Positions 8,666 through 19,595 of a stretch of DNA of 64,000 nt are shown piece by piece. Both the position numbers and the translations under genes were made by a program. How positions within the stretch are numbered: the first letter of the stretch is position 1; each line of letters starts with the position of its first letter. Source of the stretch: Roseateles sp. DAIF2 (lineage in GTDB: Bacteria; Pseudomonadota; Gammaproteobacteria; Burkholderiales; Burkholderiaceae_C); the NCBI RefSeq assembly GCF_015624425.1, contig NZ_CP049919.1, positions 3,596,001 through 3,660,000 of the forward strand, read 5' to 3'. The notes beneath the pieces are model-generated. The model was not told the DNA's origin. It ran no database searches and was given only the letters and a program-made list of their open reading frames with translations.

Positions 8666-10138
8666 ATGACATTCGATTCCCTGGGCCTCGCAGCGCCGCT
8701 GCTGAAGGCCATCGCCGACGCCGGCTACACCTCCCCCACCCCGATCCAGGCCCAAGCCATCCCCGCCGTCCTCAAGGGCGGCGACCTGATGGCCGGCGCA
8801 CAGACCGGCACCGGCAAGACCGCCGGCTTCACCCTGCCGATGCTGCATCGCCTGTCCGCCACGCCGGCGGTCAAGAACGCCCGCGGCAAGCACATGGTGC
8901 GCGCCCTGGTGCTGACCCCGACCCGCGAGCTGGCCGCCCAGGTCGAGGAAAGCGTCAAGACCTACGGCAAGTACCTGCCGCTGACCAGCATGGTGATGTT
9001 CGGCGGCGTCGGCATGCAGCCGCAGGTGAACCGCCTGCGCGACGGCGTCGACATCCTGGTCGCCACGCCCGGCCGCCTGCTGGACCACCACATGCAGGGC
9101 ACGCTGGACCTGTCCAAGGTCGAGATCCTGGTGCTGGACGAGGCCGACCGCATGCTGGACATGGGCTTCATCCATGACATCAAGAAGGTGCTGGCGATCC
9201 TGCCGCAGAAGAAGCAGAGCCTGCTGTTCTCGGCCACCTTCAGCGACGACATCAAGAACCTCGCCGACCGCCTGCTGAACCAGCCGGCGCTGATCGAGGT
9301 GGCTCGCCGCAACCAGACCAACGACGCGATCGCGCAGAAGGTCCATCCGGTCGGCCGCGAGCGCAAGAAGGACCTGCTGGCGCACCTGATCAAGTCGGGC
9401 GACTGGCACCAGGTGCTGGTCTTCACCCGCATGAAGCATGGCGCGAACCGCCTGACCGATTTCCTGAACGAGCAGGGCATCAGTGCGATGGCGATCCACG
9501 GCAACAAGAGCCAGGGTGCCCGCACCAAGGCGCTGGCCGAGTTCAAGAGCGGCGAGCTGACCTGCCTGGTGGCGACCGACATCGCGGCGCGCGGCATCGA
9601 CATCGATCAGCTGCCCCATGTCGTCAACTACGAGCTGCCCAACGTCCCAGAGGACTATGTGCACCGCATCGGCCGCACCGGCCGCGCCGGCGCGCAGGGC
9701 GAGGCGGTCAGCCTGGTCTGCGTCGACGAGCAGGGTTTCCTGCGCGACATCGAGAAGCTGATCAAGCGCGAGATCCCGAAGGAAGCCGTGCCCGGTTTCG
9801 AGCCGCCGGTCGGCGAGAAGCCCGAGCCCATCGTGCTGGGCCGCATGGTGCTGAACCCGAACGGCAGCCGCGGCCGCGCGCCGAACCCGGCCGGCGGCCG
9901 GGGTGGCGGCGGTGGCGGTGGTCGTGGCGGCCAGGGTGGACGCCCGGGCCAGAACGGCGGCGGTCGTCCGCAGGGTAGCGGCGGCGGCCAGGGGCGCGGC
10001 CAGCAGGCCAACGGCGGCCGTGGCAATGGTGGCGGTGGCGGCGCTCAGCCGCGCCGCGAGGGCGGCGGTGGCCAGCGCAGTGGCGGTGGCGGTGGCGGAC
10101 AGGGCGGCGGTGGACGCCTGACCCAGCCCAAGCGCTGA
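8666..10138 (+). CDS. rhlE: DEAD-box ATP-dependent RNA helicase, RhlE type
   Basis: A 490-residue cytoplasmic RNA helicase. The N-terminal RecA domain shows the Q motif ([10 protein letters not shown]), Walker [24 protein letters not shown]-box [13 protein letters not shown] and SAT (FSATFSDD). The second domain shows [21 protein letters not shown] and [10 protein letters not shown]. From about residue 395 a long low-complexity Gly/Arg/Gln tail follows, the RNA-binding extension of RhlE proteins. RhlE helps ribosome assembly and RNA turnover, often in the cold. The start at 8666 (MTFDSLGL) matches the family; no strong ribosome site is seen. The untranslated leader is long and contains an intrinsic terminator. 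A strong terminator follows the gene. Confidence 0.93.
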   Translation: MTFDSLGLAAPLLKAIADAGYTSPTPIQAQAIPAVLKGGDLMAGAQTGTGKTAGFTLPMLHRLSATPAVKNARGKHMVRALVLTPTRELAAQVEESVKTYGKYLPLTSMVMFGGVGMQPQVNRLRDGVDILVATPGRLLDHHMQGTLDLSKVEILVLDEADRMLDMGFIHDIKKVLAILPQKKQSLLFSATFSDDIKNLADRLLNQPALIEVARRNQTNDAIAQKVHPVGRERKKDLLAHLIKSGDWHQVLVFTRMKHGANRLTDFLNEQGISAMAIHGNKSQGARTKALAEFKSGELTCLVATDIAARGIDIDQLPHVVNYELPNVPEDYVHRIGRTGRAGAQGEAVSLVCVDEQGFLRDIEKLIKREIPKEAVPGFEPPVGEKPEPIVLGRMVLNPNGSRGRAPNPAGGRGGGGGGGRGGQGGRPGQNGGGRPQGSGGGQGRGQQANGGRGNGGGGGAQPRREGGGGQRSGGGGGGQGGGGRLTQPKR

Positions 10139-10159
10139 AAACAAGCGGCTCCTGCCCAA

Positions 10160-10185
10160 AGCCCGGCCTCGGCCGGGCTTTTTTG
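10160..10185 (+). terminator. Rho-independent terminator of rhlE
   Basis: Arms AGCCCGGCC and GGCCGGGCT (10160-10179) separated by two bases, followed by a run of six T. It lies 22 bases beyond the rhlE stop. Confidence 0.9.
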
Positions 10186-10265
10186 TGCCCGCTCGCGGCA
10201 TCCGCTTGCCATTTATCAAGTCCGTCCTCGAAGGCTATGCTGGAATGCAGCGCGGAGGACACCCC

Positions 10266-11630
10266 ATGAAGCTGACCTTTCTAGGTGCCGCCGATGCGGT
10301 AACCGGCTCGCGCCATCTGCTGGACACCGGCCGACAGCGTCTGCTGCTCGACTGCGGCCTGTTCCAGGGCTACAAGGCGCTGCGCGAACGCAACTGGGCA
10401 CCGCTGGGCGTGCCGGCCAACAGCCTTGACGCCGTGCTGCTCTCACATGCCCATCTGGACCACAGCGGCTATCTGCCGGCGCTGCTGCGCCAGGGCTACC
10501 AGGGCCAGATTTTCTCGACCGGCGCCACGCGCGATCTGTGCGAGGTGCTGCTGCTCGACGCCGCCAAGCTGCAGGAAGAGGATGCGCGCCGCGCCAACCG
10601 CTTCCACACCAGCCGTCACGACAAGGCCCTGCCGCTCTACAGCAGTGCTGACGCAAGGAAGGTTCTGACCCATTTCGTCGGCCTGCCGCGCGACGGCCGG
10701 CTGCGCCTCAAGGACTGCGAGATCCGCTTCACCCCGGTCGGCCATCTGCTGGGCGCCTGCGCGATCCGTGTCGAGACCGGCGCCGGGCGCAGCCTGCTTT
10801 ACTCCGGCGACCTGGGTCGCACCAACGACCTGCTGATGCCGCCACCGCAGCAGGCCCAGGGCGCCGAGGTGCTGCTGATCGAGTCGACCTATGGCAACCG
10901 TCTGCACCCGGCCGAGGATGTGCAGGCCCGCCTGGGCCAAATCATTCGCGATACCCTGCGCCGCGGCGGCAGCGTGCTACTGCCCAGCTTCGCGGTCGGG
11001 CGGGCGCAAGCGCTGCTGCTGGTGCTGCAACGCCTGCGGGCCGCGGGCGAACTGCCTCACCATCTGCCCATCCTGCTGGACAGCCCGATGGCCGCCCAGG
11101 CCACCGAGATCACACGCCATCACGGCCGTCTGCTGCGCATCGCGCCACACGAGCTGGCCACCCTGGACGAAGGCGTCAGCATCATCAGCAAGCCGGCCGA
11201 GTCGCTGAAGGCGGCCGTGCGCGCCATCACGCGGCCCAGCATCATCATCTCGGCCAGCGGCATGGCCACCGGCGGGCGGGTGCTGAACTATCTGAAGACC
11301 CTGGCGCCTGGAGCGCGTCACCACATCGTCTTCCCAGGCTTCCAGGTCGGCGGCAGCCGCGGCGCCAAGATGATCGCGGGCGACCGCGAGATTAAGCTGC
11401 AGGGCGAATATGTGCCGGTCAATGCTGAGGTCAGCCATCTGGAAGGCTTCTCGGGCCATGCCGATGCCGAAGGCCTGATGGCCTGGATGCGCAAGCTGGA
11501 TCGCGCGCCCGAGCAGGTGTTTGTCGTGCATGGCGAGCCGGCCGCCAGCGACGCGCTGCGCAGCCGCATTCAGGACGAACTGGGCTGGCGTGTGCGCGTG
11601 CCTCAGCATGGCGAAACCGTGAGCCTGTGA
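10266..11630 (+). CDS. MBL-fold beta-CASP ribonuclease-like protein
   Basis: A 454-residue metallo-beta-lactamase fold protein with a beta-CASP insert and a C-terminal RNA-metabolism domain (COG1236 type, related to CPSF73/RNase J). Zinc ligands are visible in SHAHLDHSGYLP, GHLLGA and YSGDLGR. Beta-CASP motifs include ESTYGNRLHP, LPSFAVGRAQ and ASGMATGGRVLNYL, and the C-terminal His motif is FSGHADAEGL. Such proteins are expected to act as RNA endo- or exonucleases in the cytoplasm; the substrate is not known. The start at 10266 has GGAGG seven bases upstream. The MgtC/DUF4010 gene follows 19 bases later on the same strand. Confidence 0.9.
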   Translation: MKLTFLGAADAVTGSRHLLDTGRQRLLLDCGLFQGYKALRERNWAPLGVPANSLDAVLLSHAHLDHSGYLPALLRQGYQGQIFSTGATRDLCEVLLLDAAKLQEEDARRANRFHTSRHDKALPLYSSADARKVLTHFVGLPRDGRLRLKDCEIRFTPVGHLLGACAIRVETGAGRSLLYSGDLGRTNDLLMPPPQQAQGAEVLLIESTYGNRLHPAEDVQARLGQIIRDTLRRGGSVLLPSFAVGRAQALLLVLQRLRAAGELPHHLPILLDSPMAAQATEITRHHGRLLRIAPHELATLDEGVSIISKPAESLKAAVRAITRPSIIISASGMATGGRVLNYLKTLAPGARHHIVFPGFQVGGSRGAKMIAGDREIKLQGEYVPVNAEVSHLEGFSGHADAEGLMAWMRKLDRAPEQVFVVHGEPAASDALRSRIQDELGWRVRVPQHGETVSL

Positions 11631-11649
11631 GCAGCACGCGGCACCTCCG

Positions 11650-12921
11650 ATGAGCGACTGGCAGGCGGCGCTTGGCCCACCGGCGCCATTGGCGGTGGGG
11701 CTGCTGGTGGCGCTGGGCGGAGGCCTGCTGGTGGGCCTGGAGCGCGAGCGCCGCAAGGGTCATGGCCCCGGACGCGAGGCCGCCGGGCTGCGCAGCTTCA
11801 CCCTGGTCTCCGTGGCCGGTGCCCTGGCCCATGGCCTGGCCGTACCGGGTCTGCTGCCGGCCGGTGCGCTCGTGGTGGGAGGCCTGGCCGCGCTGGCCTA
11901 CTGGCGCCAAAGCCCCGGGGATCCGGGCCTGACCACCGAGATCGCCCTGCTACTGACTTTCCTGATCGGCGCCTTGAGCCTACAGGCTCCTGCCCTGGGC
12001 GCAGCGGCGGCCGTGGTGATGACCATGCTGCTGGCGGCGCGCAGCCGCTTGCACCATTTCGCCACCCGGGTGCTGAACGAGCAGGAACTGCATGACGGTC
12101 TGCTGCTGGCGGCTCTCGCCCTGATCGTGCTGCCGCTGATGCCCGACGAACCGATCGCCTGGCTGGCCGGGCTCAAGGCCCGGACCCTGCTGGGACTGGT
12201 GACCCTGTTGTTGCTGCTGCAGGCGGCCGGTCATGTAGCGCTGCGCGCGCTCGGCGCCCGCCTGGGCCTGACGCTGACCGGTCTGTTCTCCGGTTTGGTG
12301 TCCAGCACCGCCACCATCGCCGCGATGGGCGGGCGCGCACGCGCCCAGCCCGAGCTGCGGCGCGCCTTCGCTGCCGCGGCCGTGATGTCCACCGCCGCTA
12401 CCTGGCTGCAGGCCGCCGTGCTGCTGGGCAGCCTGGCACCGGGGCTGCTGCGTGTCGTGGCGCCGGTCTGCATGGCCGGCATGCTCTGCGCGCTGGGCCT
12501 GGCCCTGATGCTGGCGCGTGGCGCGCCGTCGGTGGCGTCCGGCCCCGGCTCCGGCGGGCCGCTGCGCCTGCGGGAAGCGTTGCTGGTGGCCACCCTGCTG
12601 AGTGCCGTCAGCGCCCTGGTAGGCTGGGCCAACGGCCACTTCGGCGAGCAGGGCCTGTTGGCTTCGGTCGCGCTGGCGGCTTTCGCCGATGCGCATGCGC
12701 CGATGGCCTCGTTGGGCAGCCTGGCGGCACAGGGCCGCATCGCGCCGCAGCTCCTGACCCAGGCCCTGCTGCTGACCATCGCCTGCAACACCCTGACGCG
12801 TTGTGTCACCGCTTGCGTCGCCGGTGGCTGGCCCTATGCACGCTGGGTCATCGGCGCCCTGCTGCTGTCCTGGACCGCGGCCGCCACCATGGGTTTTGGC
12901 ATACTCGCCGCCCTGCGATGA
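11650..12921 (+). CDS. MgtC/SapB-DUF4010 family membrane protein
   Basis: A 423-residue polytopic inner-membrane protein. The N-terminal ~140 residues match the MgtC/SapB domain, with the conserved GGGLLVGLERERRKG after the first helix and AAGLRSFTLVS. The rest is a DUF4010-type region of about eight further hydrophobic helices. MgtC proteins are linked to low-Mg2+ growth and membrane potential control; the long DUF4010 fusion has no established role. The stop overlaps the mnmC start as ATGA, suggesting translational coupling, although no functional connection is apparent. Confidence 0.85.
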   Translation: MSDWQAALGPPAPLAVGLLVALGGGLLVGLERERRKGHGPGREAAGLRSFTLVSVAGALAHGLAVPGLLPAGALVVGGLAALAYWRQSPGDPGLTTEIALLLTFLIGALSLQAPALGAAAAVVMTMLLAARSRLHHFATRVLNEQELHDGLLLAALALIVLPLMPDEPIAWLAGLKARTLLGLVTLLLLLQAAGHVALRALGARLGLTLTGLFSGLVSSTATIAAMGGRARAQPELRRAFAAAAVMSTAATWLQAAVLLGSLAPGLLRVVAPVCMAGMLCALGLALMLARGAPSVASGPGSGGPLRLREALLVATLLSAVSALVGWANGHFGEQGLLASVALAAFADAHAPMASLGSLAAQGRIAPQLLTQALLLTIACNTLTRCVTACVAGGWPYARWVIGALLLSWTAAATMGFGILAALR

Positions 12922-14825
12922 AGACCGCCCCCCTCACCCCTGCCAGCGTCGACTTCAGCGACGCCGCCGCCCCGTCGGCACCCGCCTTCGGCGATGTCTA
13001 CCATGCCCGCGCCGGCGCCTTCGCCCAGGCCCGTCATGTCTTCCTGGGCGGTAACGGCCTGCCCGGGCGCTGGGCCGGGCGCGCGCGCTTCGTGGTGCTG
13101 GAGACCGGCTTCGGCCTGGGGAACAACTTCCTGGCGACCTGGGCGGCCTGGCGCGATGACCCCGAGCGTTGCGAGCGCCTGGTCTTCATCAGCATCGAAA
13201 AACATCCACTGCGCCGCGAGGACCTGGCGCGCGCCCATGCCGCCAGCCCGGCGCCGGAACTGGCCGCACGGCTGCTGGATGCCTGGCCGGCGCTGACGCC
13301 CAACCTGCATGCGCTGGACTTCGAGGAGGGCCGGGTACGGCTGCTGCTGATCCTCGGCGACGCGCGCGACGCGCTGCGCGAGCTGGTGGCCGAGGTCGAT
13401 GCCTTCTACCTGGACGGCTTCTCGCCGGCGCTGAACCCCGAGATCTGGGACGCCTATCTGCTGCGCTCGCTGGGCCGGCTGGCCGCGCCCGGCAGCACGG
13501 CCGCCACCTGGAGCGTCGCGCGGCCGGTGCGCGACGGCCTGGCCGCGGCCGGCTTCATGGTCGAGAAGGCGCCGGGCTTCGCGGCCAAGGGCCAGATGAG
13601 CATTGCCCGCTTCGCACCGCCACATGCCTTGCAGCGCCCGGCCGGCCGCGCGCCGCTGGCACCAAGCGCGCGCTCGGCCCTGGTGATCGGCGCCGGCCTG
13701 GCCGGCGCGGCCTGCGCCTGGGCGCTGGCGCGCGAGGGCCTGGCGGTGACGGTGCTGGAGGGCCAGGGCGGCCCGGCGCGCGTCGCCTCCGGCAATCCCG
13801 GCGGGCTGTTCCATGGCACCTTCAATCCCGACGACGGCCAGCATGCGCGCTTCAACCGCGCCGCCGCGCTGGCCACCGAGCGGCTGCTCGCCGAACTGCC
13901 CCCGCTGCCCTGGCGCCAGCGCGGCCTGCTGCGCCTGGAGACCGCGCGCGATGTGGCCGCGATGCGTTCCCAACTGCAGCGCCAGCAACTGAGCGGCGAC
14001 TATCTGCAGGCCCTGGACGCGGCCGAGGCCGCCGCGCTGTCCGGCCTGCCGCTGACCCGCCCGGCCTGGTTCTATCCCGGCGGCGGCGCCCTGCCCCCGG
14101 CCGCCTATGTCCAGGCCCTGCTGGCGGCCAGCGGCGCCGTCCTGCGCAGCGACTGCACGGTGGCCGCGCTGCGCCGCAACGACGCGGGCCAATGGCAGGC
14201 GCTGGACGCGGCCGGCGCGCTGCTGGCCGAGGCGCCGGCCCTGGTGCTGGCCGGCGGCCAGGCCGGGCTCGGCCTGCTGGAGGGATTGGCGCCGGGGCTG
14301 CCGCTGACGGTGCAGCGCGGCCAGCTGAGCCATCTGCCGACGGCCGCGCCGCTGCCGCGCCTGCCGGTGGCCGGCGCCGGCTATGCGCTGGCCGACGGCC
14401 GGGGTGGCCTCTGGTGCGGCGCCACCGCGCAGGATGGCGACCTCGAGCCGGCGCTGCGCGCCGCCGACCAGGCGCAGAACCTCGCTCAATGGGCCGAGCT
14501 GGCGGGGCTGGACATGGCGCCCGAGGCGCCGCTGGCGGGCCGGGTCGGCTGGCGGCTCCTGACGTCGGACCGGCTGCCCCTGGTCGGCGGCCTGCCGCTG
14601 GCCGAGCAGGCCGGGCGCCAGGACCAGCCGCGCTTCCTGGCCCGGCTGCCGGGCCTGGCGGTCTGCACCGCCTTCGGCTCGCGCGGCATCGGCTGGGCCG
14701 CGCTGGCCGGCCGGGTCACCGCCGCGCTGCTGACCGGTGCGCCGGTGCCGCTGGAGGCGGATCTGCTGGATGCGATCGATCCGGCCCGCTTCCAGGTCCG
14801 GGCCGGGCGGCGCCCATCCCCCTGA
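12918..14825 (+). CDS. mnmC: Bifunctional tRNA mnm5s2U biosynthesis protein MnmC
   Basis: A 635-residue two-domain enzyme completing the 5-methylaminomethyl-2-thiouridine wobble modification of tRNA. The N-terminal methyltransferase (about 1-235) has the SAM-binding ETGFGLGNNF and the DAFYLDGFSPALNPEIW motif of the MnmC(m) domain. The C-terminal oxidoreductase (about 250-630) starts with the FAD Rossmann motif VIGAGLAGAACAWALA and ends with GSRGIGWA. It removes the carboxymethyl group so the methyl transfer can follow. The start at 12918 overlaps the preceding stop (ATGA), and the protein sequence MKTAPLTPASVDF fits the family. Length is close to the usual 620-680. Confidence 0.94.
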   Translation: MKTAPLTPASVDFSDAAAPSAPAFGDVYHARAGAFAQARHVFLGGNGLPGRWAGRARFVVLETGFGLGNNFLATWAAWRDDPERCERLVFISIEKHPLRREDLARAHAASPAPELAARLLDAWPALTPNLHALDFEEGRVRLLLILGDARDALRELVAEVDAFYLDGFSPALNPEIWDAYLLRSLGRLAAPGSTAATWSVARPVRDGLAAAGFMVEKAPGFAAKGQMSIARFAPPHALQRPAGRAPLAPSARSALVIGAGLAGAACAWALAREGLAVTVLEGQGGPARVASGNPGGLFHGTFNPDDGQHARFNRAAALATERLLAELPPLPWRQRGLLRLETARDVAAMRSQLQRQQLSGDYLQALDAAEAAALSGLPLTRPAWFYPGGGALPPAAYVQALLAASGAVLRSDCTVAALRRNDAGQWQALDAAGALLAEAPALVLAGGQAGLGLLEGLAPGLPLTVQRGQLSHLPTAAPLPRLPVAGAGYALADGRGGLWCGATAQDGDLEPALRAADQAQNLAQWAELAGLDMAPEAPLAGRVGWRLLTSDRLPLVGGLPLAEQAGRQDQPRFLARLPGLAVCTAFGSRGIGWAALAGRVTAALLTGAPVPLEADLLDAIDPARFQVRAGRRPSP

Positions 14826-14861
14826 GCGGCCACCGATCGTCCACGGATCGCCCAGGGACAT

Positions 14862-14888
14862 TAAGGTTTTCCCGGAAACTGCCGCTAT
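14862..14888 (+). promoter_or_regulatory. Sigma-28 (FliA)-type promoter of the chemoreceptor gene
   Basis: TAAGGTTT at 14862-14869, an 11-base spacer, then GCCGCTAT at 14881-14888. The flagellar sigma factor consensus is TAAAGTTT-N11-GCCGATAA, so spacing is exact and 13 of 16 positions agree. It lies 57 bases before the chemoreceptor start. Confidence 0.75.
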
Positions 14889-14945
14889 AGACAGGATGCG
14901 GTCCGCCCGAGAGGCCGCCTTGACGTCAATCCTGGAGACCCTGTC

Positions 14946-16496
14946 ATGCTGAGCCAGCTGTTTTCCGGCCGTTCGATCGGCCAACGCCTGGGGGTGGTGC
15001 TGAGCCTGGTGCTGCTGATCGCCTTCGCCGGCTCCGGCCTGGGCTACTGGGCCCTGGCCAAGGTGGCCAGCGAGACCAGCGACATGTACCAGAACTCGCT
15101 GGTCAGCGAGCGCATCGCCTCCGACTGGTACCGCAACATCACCAACGGCGTGAACCGCACCAGCGCGATCGCGGTCAGCGCCGATCCGGCCCTGGCCGAG
15201 TTCTTCGCCGTCACCGCGGCCGAATCGACCAAGCAGTCCAGCGAGCTGCAGAAGAAGCTCGACGAACTGATGAAGACGCCCAAGGAGCGCGCGCTGTTCG
15301 AGAAGCTGTCCGAGGCCCGCAAGGCCTACCTGAGCACGCGCGACGCGGTCTCGGCCGCCAAGAAGGCCGGCGAGGCCGACAAGGCGCGCCAGGTCTTCGA
15401 CCAGCAGTTCCAGCCCGCCGCCGCCGCCTTCCAGGACGCGATCAAGCTGATCGTGCAGGAGCAGCGCGACCAGCTGGACGCCGCCGCCAAACGGGTCGAC
15501 GAGGCCAACGGCACCGCACGCCTGGGCCTGGTGCTGTTCACCCTGGTCGCGCTGGCGCTGGCCGTGGGCCTGGCGATCTGGCTGACCCGCTCGATCACGA
15601 TGCCGCTGCGCGAGGCCGCCGGCGTGGCCGACGCGATCGCGAACTTCGACCTGACCCGCTCCATCACGCCGCGCAGCGAGGACGAGACCGGCCGCCTGCT
15701 TCGCTCGCTGCAGACCATGCAGGCCTCGCTGCTGAAGCTGATCGGCGAGGTGCGCGGCGCCACCGACAGCATCTCGACCGCCAGCGCCGAGATCGCGGTG
15801 GGCAACCATGACCTGTCGGCCCGCACCGAGCAGACCGCCTCGAACCTGCAGCAGGCCGCGGCCTCGATGATGCAGCTGACCGGCACGGTGCGGCAGACCG
15901 CCGATTCGGCGCTGACCGCCAATCAGCTGGCCAGCTCGGCCGCCGAGGTGGCGCAGCGCGGCGGCAGCGTCGTGGCCCAGGTGGTGTCGACGATGGAGGA
16001 GATCAGCACCAGCTCGCGGCGCATCAACGACATCATCGGCACGATCGACGGCATCGCCTTCCAGACCAATATCCTGGCGCTGAACGCGGCGGTGGAAGCC
16101 GCGCGCGCCGGCGAGCAAGGGCGCGGCTTCGCGGTCGTGGCCTCCGAGGTGCGCAGCCTGGCGCAGCGCAGCGCCGAGGCGGCCAAGGAGATCAAGAGCC
16201 TGATCGGCGCCAGCACCGAGAAGGTCGAGTCCGGCACCCAGCTGGTGCAGAACGCCGGCAACACGATGGGCGACATCGTCTCCAGCGTGCAGCGCGTCTC
16301 GGACATCATCGGCGAGATCAGCGCCGCCGCGCGCGAGCAGAGCGACGGCATCAACCAGGTCAATGCCGCCGTCACCCAGCTGGATCAGATGACCCAGCAG
16401 AACGCCGCGCTGGTGGAGGAAGCCGCCTCGGCGGCCGAGAGCCTGAAGGACCAGTCCGGCCGCCTGGCGACGGCCGTGGGCGTGTTCCGGCTCTAA
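14946..16496 (+). CDS. Methyl-accepting chemotaxis protein
   Basis: A 516-residue transmembrane chemoreceptor of Tar/Tsr architecture. A transmembrane helix (about 12-34) precedes a four-helix-bundle periplasmic ligand domain with many Lys and Glu residues. The second helix lies near 192-213 and is followed by HAMP. The cytoplasmic signalling domain has the conserved hairpin tip ([14 protein letters not shown], here [20 protein letters not shown]) that contacts CheA and CheW. Methylation helices flank it. No C-terminal NWETF-type CheR tether is present. A sigma-28 promoter and a GGAG ribosome site precede the gene, placing it under flagellar control. The ligand is unknown. Confidence 0.93.
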   Translation: MLSQLFSGRSIGQRLGVVLSLVLLIAFAGSGLGYWALAKVASETSDMYQNSLVSERIASDWYRNITNGVNRTSAIAVSADPALAEFFAVTAAESTKQSSELQKKLDELMKTPKERALFEKLSEARKAYLSTRDAVSAAKKAGEADKARQVFDQQFQPAAAAFQDAIKLIVQEQRDQLDAAAKRVDEANGTARLGLVLFTLVALALAVGLAIWLTRSITMPLREAAGVADAIANFDLTRSITPRSEDETGRLLRSLQTMQASLLKLIGEVRGATDSISTASAEIAVGNHDLSARTEQTASNLQQAAASMMQLTGTVRQTADSALTANQLASSAAEVAQRGGSVVAQVVSTMEEISTSSRRINDIIGTIDGIAFQTNILALNAAVEAARAGEQGRGFAVVASEVRSLAQRSAEAAKEIKSLIGASTEKVESGTQLVQNAGNTMGDIVSSVQRVSDIIGEISAAAREQSDGINQVNAAVTQLDQMTQQNAALVEEAASAAESLKDQSGRLATAVGVFRL

Positions 16497-16500
16497 AGGA

Positions 16501-17163
16501 TCAGAACTCCAGGGTCCTGACCCCGGCGGCGGTGCCCAGCAGGCAGACCGCCGCCTTGTTGCGTGCGAACACGCCGACGGTGACGACGCCGGGCCATTGA
16601 TTGACCTCGGCCTCGAAAGCCGCCGGATCGGCGATCGCCAGGCCGCGCACATCGAGGATCTGGTTGCCGTTGTCGGTCACGCAGCCGGCGCGCAGGCCCG
16701 CGTCGGCGCCGAAGCGCTGCGCGAAGCGGCGCGCGATCTGGGCCGCGGCCATCGGGATCACCTCGACCGGCAGCGGGAACTTGCCCAGGGTCTGGACCAG
16801 CTTGCTCTCGTCGGCGATGCAGACGAAGCGCTTGGCCAGGTCGGCGACGATCTTCTCGCGCGTCAGCGCCGCGCCGCCGCCCTTGACCATATGACCGGCA
16901 TGATCGATCTCGTCGGCGCCGTCGATATAGACCTCGAGCGACTCGACCTCCGCGGCCTCGAGGATCTTGATGCCCAGGGCCTGCATGCGCTCGGTCGAAC
17001 GCACCGAGCTGGAGACGGCGCCCGCGATGGGCAGGCCGCTGGCGGCCAGCGCGTCGATGAACTTGTCCACCGTCGAGCCGGTGCCGACGCCGACGATGCT
17101 GTTCGGCGTCACGTAGTGCAGGGCGGCCTGGCCGACCAGGGTCTTCAGTTCGTCTTGGGTCAT
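16501..17163 (-). CDS. rpiA: Ribose-5-phosphate isomerase A
   Basis: A 220-residue enzyme interconverting ribose 5-phosphate and ribulose 5-phosphate in the pentose phosphate pathway. Family motifs are [12 protein letters not shown] near the N-terminus, YIDGADEID with catalytic acids, [14 protein letters not shown] and [11 protein letters not shown]. Length equals the usual ~220 residues. It is convergent with the chemoreceptor gene (four bases between stops) and lies 29 bases downstream of aroG on the same strand, so the two may be co-transcribed; both handle pentose-phosphate-derived sugars (erythrose 4-phosphate for aroG). No Shine-Dalgarno is visible before the ATG. Confidence 0.96.
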   Translation of the reverse strand: MTQDELKTLVGQAALHYVTPNSIVGVGTGSTVDKFIDALAASGLPIAGAVSSSVRSTERMQALGIKILEAAEVESLEVYIDGADEIDHAGHMVKGGGAALTREKIVADLAKRFVCIADESKLVQTLGKFPLPVEVIPMAAAQIARRFAQRFGADAGLRAGCVTDNGNQILDVRGLAIADPAAFEAEVNQWPGVVTVGVFARNKAAVCLLGTAAGVRTLEF

Positions 17164-17192
17164 GGGATCGGGGGGAGAGATGGGAGGGAGGA

Positions 17193-18320
<1,128 letters not shown>

Positions 18321-18328
18321 GCGGGGGG

Positions 18329-18334
18329 ATCCTA
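18329..18334 (-). promoter_or_regulatory. -10 element of aroG (leaderless-type)
   Basis: Minus-strand TAGGAT followed by eight bases (CCCCCCGC) and the aroG ATG; no Shine-Dalgarno intervenes. Transcription would start at or within a base or two of the start codon. Confidence 0.5.
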
Positions 18335-18450
18335 GCCTAGGGTTCTCCCGGCATTATCGGTCAGCGTCGCGGCGAAACGCTCGCGAAAAAGACCGTCAGC
18401 GCCGACAGCGCGAAGGGTGTCGCCCGGAGACCGCGAACAGGGCGGCTGAG

Positions 18451-18472
18451 GGCGGGATGAGAGAATCCCGCC
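18451..18472. promoter_or_regulatory. Inverted repeat overlapping the pyrD -10 region
   Basis: Arms GGCGGGAT (18451-18458) and ATCCCGCC (18465-18472) flank six bases. The right arm overlaps a -10-like GAGAAT (18461-18466) that ends eight bases before the pyrD ATG at 18475, and no ribosome site is present. The repeat could be an operator; if transcription begins at the ATG it cannot act as an mRNA hairpin. Confidence 0.45.
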
Positions 18473-18474
18473 CC

Positions 18475-19515
18475 ATGTCTCTCGTTCCCTACGCCCTCAC
18501 CCGCCCCTTCCTGTTCGGCCTCGATCCCGAGCATGCCCATGAACTGACCCTGGGCGCGATCGCCCGGCTGCAGAACACCCCGGCCCAATGCCTGTGGGCG
18601 CAGACCCGCATCGACGACCCGGTGACGGTGGCCGGCCTGAAGTTCCCGAACCGCATCGGCCTGGCCGCCGGGCTGGACAAGAACGGCCGTTGCATCGACG
18701 GCCTGGGCGCGATGGGCTTCGGCTTCATCGAGGTGGGCACGGTGACGCCCAAGGGCCAGCCCGGCAACGACAAGCCGCGCATGTTCCGCATCCCCGAGAA
18801 GGAGGCGCTGATCAACCGCCTGGGCTTCAACAACGAGGGGCTGGCCAGCTTCATCGCCAATGTGCAGCGCGCCCGCTCCTTCCGCGCCGCCGGTGGCCTG
18901 CTGGGACTGAACATCGGCAAGAACGCCGCGACGCCAATCGAGAACGCGGTGGACGACTACCTGATCGGGCTGGAGGGCGTGTTCCCCCATGCCGACTACA
19001 TCACCGTCAACATCTCCAGCCCCAACACCAAGAACCTGCGTGCGCTGCAGAGCGACGAGGCGCTGGACGCCCTGCTCTCGCGCCTGCAGGCGCGCAAGCT
19101 GGAGCTGCAGCAGGTCTCCGGCCGTCAGGTACCGATGTTCGTCAAGATCGCGCCGGACCTGGACGAGGACCAGGTCGCGGTGATCGCCCAGACCCTGCAG
19201 AAGAATGGCATCGACGGCGTGATCGCCACCAACACGACTGTTTCTCGAGACGCGGTGCAGGGCCTGGCCCATGCAAACGAAACAGGAGGCCTGTCCGGCC
19301 GGCCGGTGTTCGAGGCCAGCAACCGGGTGATCCGGCTGCTGCGCGCCGCCCTGGGCAGCAACTACCCGATCATCGGCGTCGGCGGCGTGCTCGGCGGCGC
19401 CGACGCCCGCACCAAGCTGGCAGCGGGGGCGGACCTGGTGCAGGTCTACACCGGCCTGATCTACAAGGGACCGGCCCTGGTGGCGGAATGCGCCCGAGCC
19501 TTGCGCCAAGCCTGA
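18475..19515 (+). CDS. pyrD: Dihydroorotate dehydrogenase (quinone), class 2
   Basis: A 346-residue FMN enzyme oxidising dihydroorotate to orotate at the inner membrane, passing electrons to quinone in de novo pyrimidine synthesis. The N-terminal amphipathic segment (about 1-45) of class 2 enzymes is present. Motifs: [55 protein letters not shown] with the catalytic serine context, and [11 protein letters not shown] with the FMN phosphate site. The start at 18475 matches the family; an in-frame ATG at 18457 adds six residues that are not needed. Divergent from aroG across 154 bases, and followed by a bidirectional terminator. Confidence 0.95.
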   Translation: MSLVPYALTRPFLFGLDPEHAHELTLGAIARLQNTPAQCLWAQTRIDDPVTVAGLKFPNRIGLAAGLDKNGRCIDGLGAMGFGFIEVGTVTPKGQPGNDKPRMFRIPEKEALINRLGFNNEGLASFIANVQRARSFRAAGGLLGLNIGKNAATPIENAVDDYLIGLEGVFPHADYITVNISSPNTKNLRALQSDEALDALLSRLQARKLELQQVSGRQVPMFVKIAPDLDEDQVAVIAQTLQKNGIDGVIATNTTVSRDAVQGLAHANETGGLSGRPVFEASNRVIRLLRAALGSNYPIIGVGGVLGGADARTKLAAGADLVQVYTGLIYKGPALVAECARALRQA

Positions 19516-19537
19516 GATTCCACCTGAATACCAGAAC

Positions 19538-19566
19538 AAAACGGACCCGAGGGTCCGTTTTGTTTT
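19538..19566. terminator. Bidirectional terminator between pyrD and the PEP-CTERM gene
   Basis: Perfect arms AAAACGGACC and GGTCCGTTTT around CGAG, with TTTTGTTTTT on the plus strand and a TTTTGTT run on the minus strand. It serves both convergent genes. Confidence 0.88.
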
Positions 19567-19595
19567 TCAGCTCGGGAATATAGATTCCCGAAAAA

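Noticed and set aside
9900..10121. Gly-rich tail of RhlE as a repeat array or separate gene
   Set aside because: The repetition is at the level of GGC/GGT/CGC codons within the helicase frame; RhlE proteins commonly end in such Gly/Arg tails.
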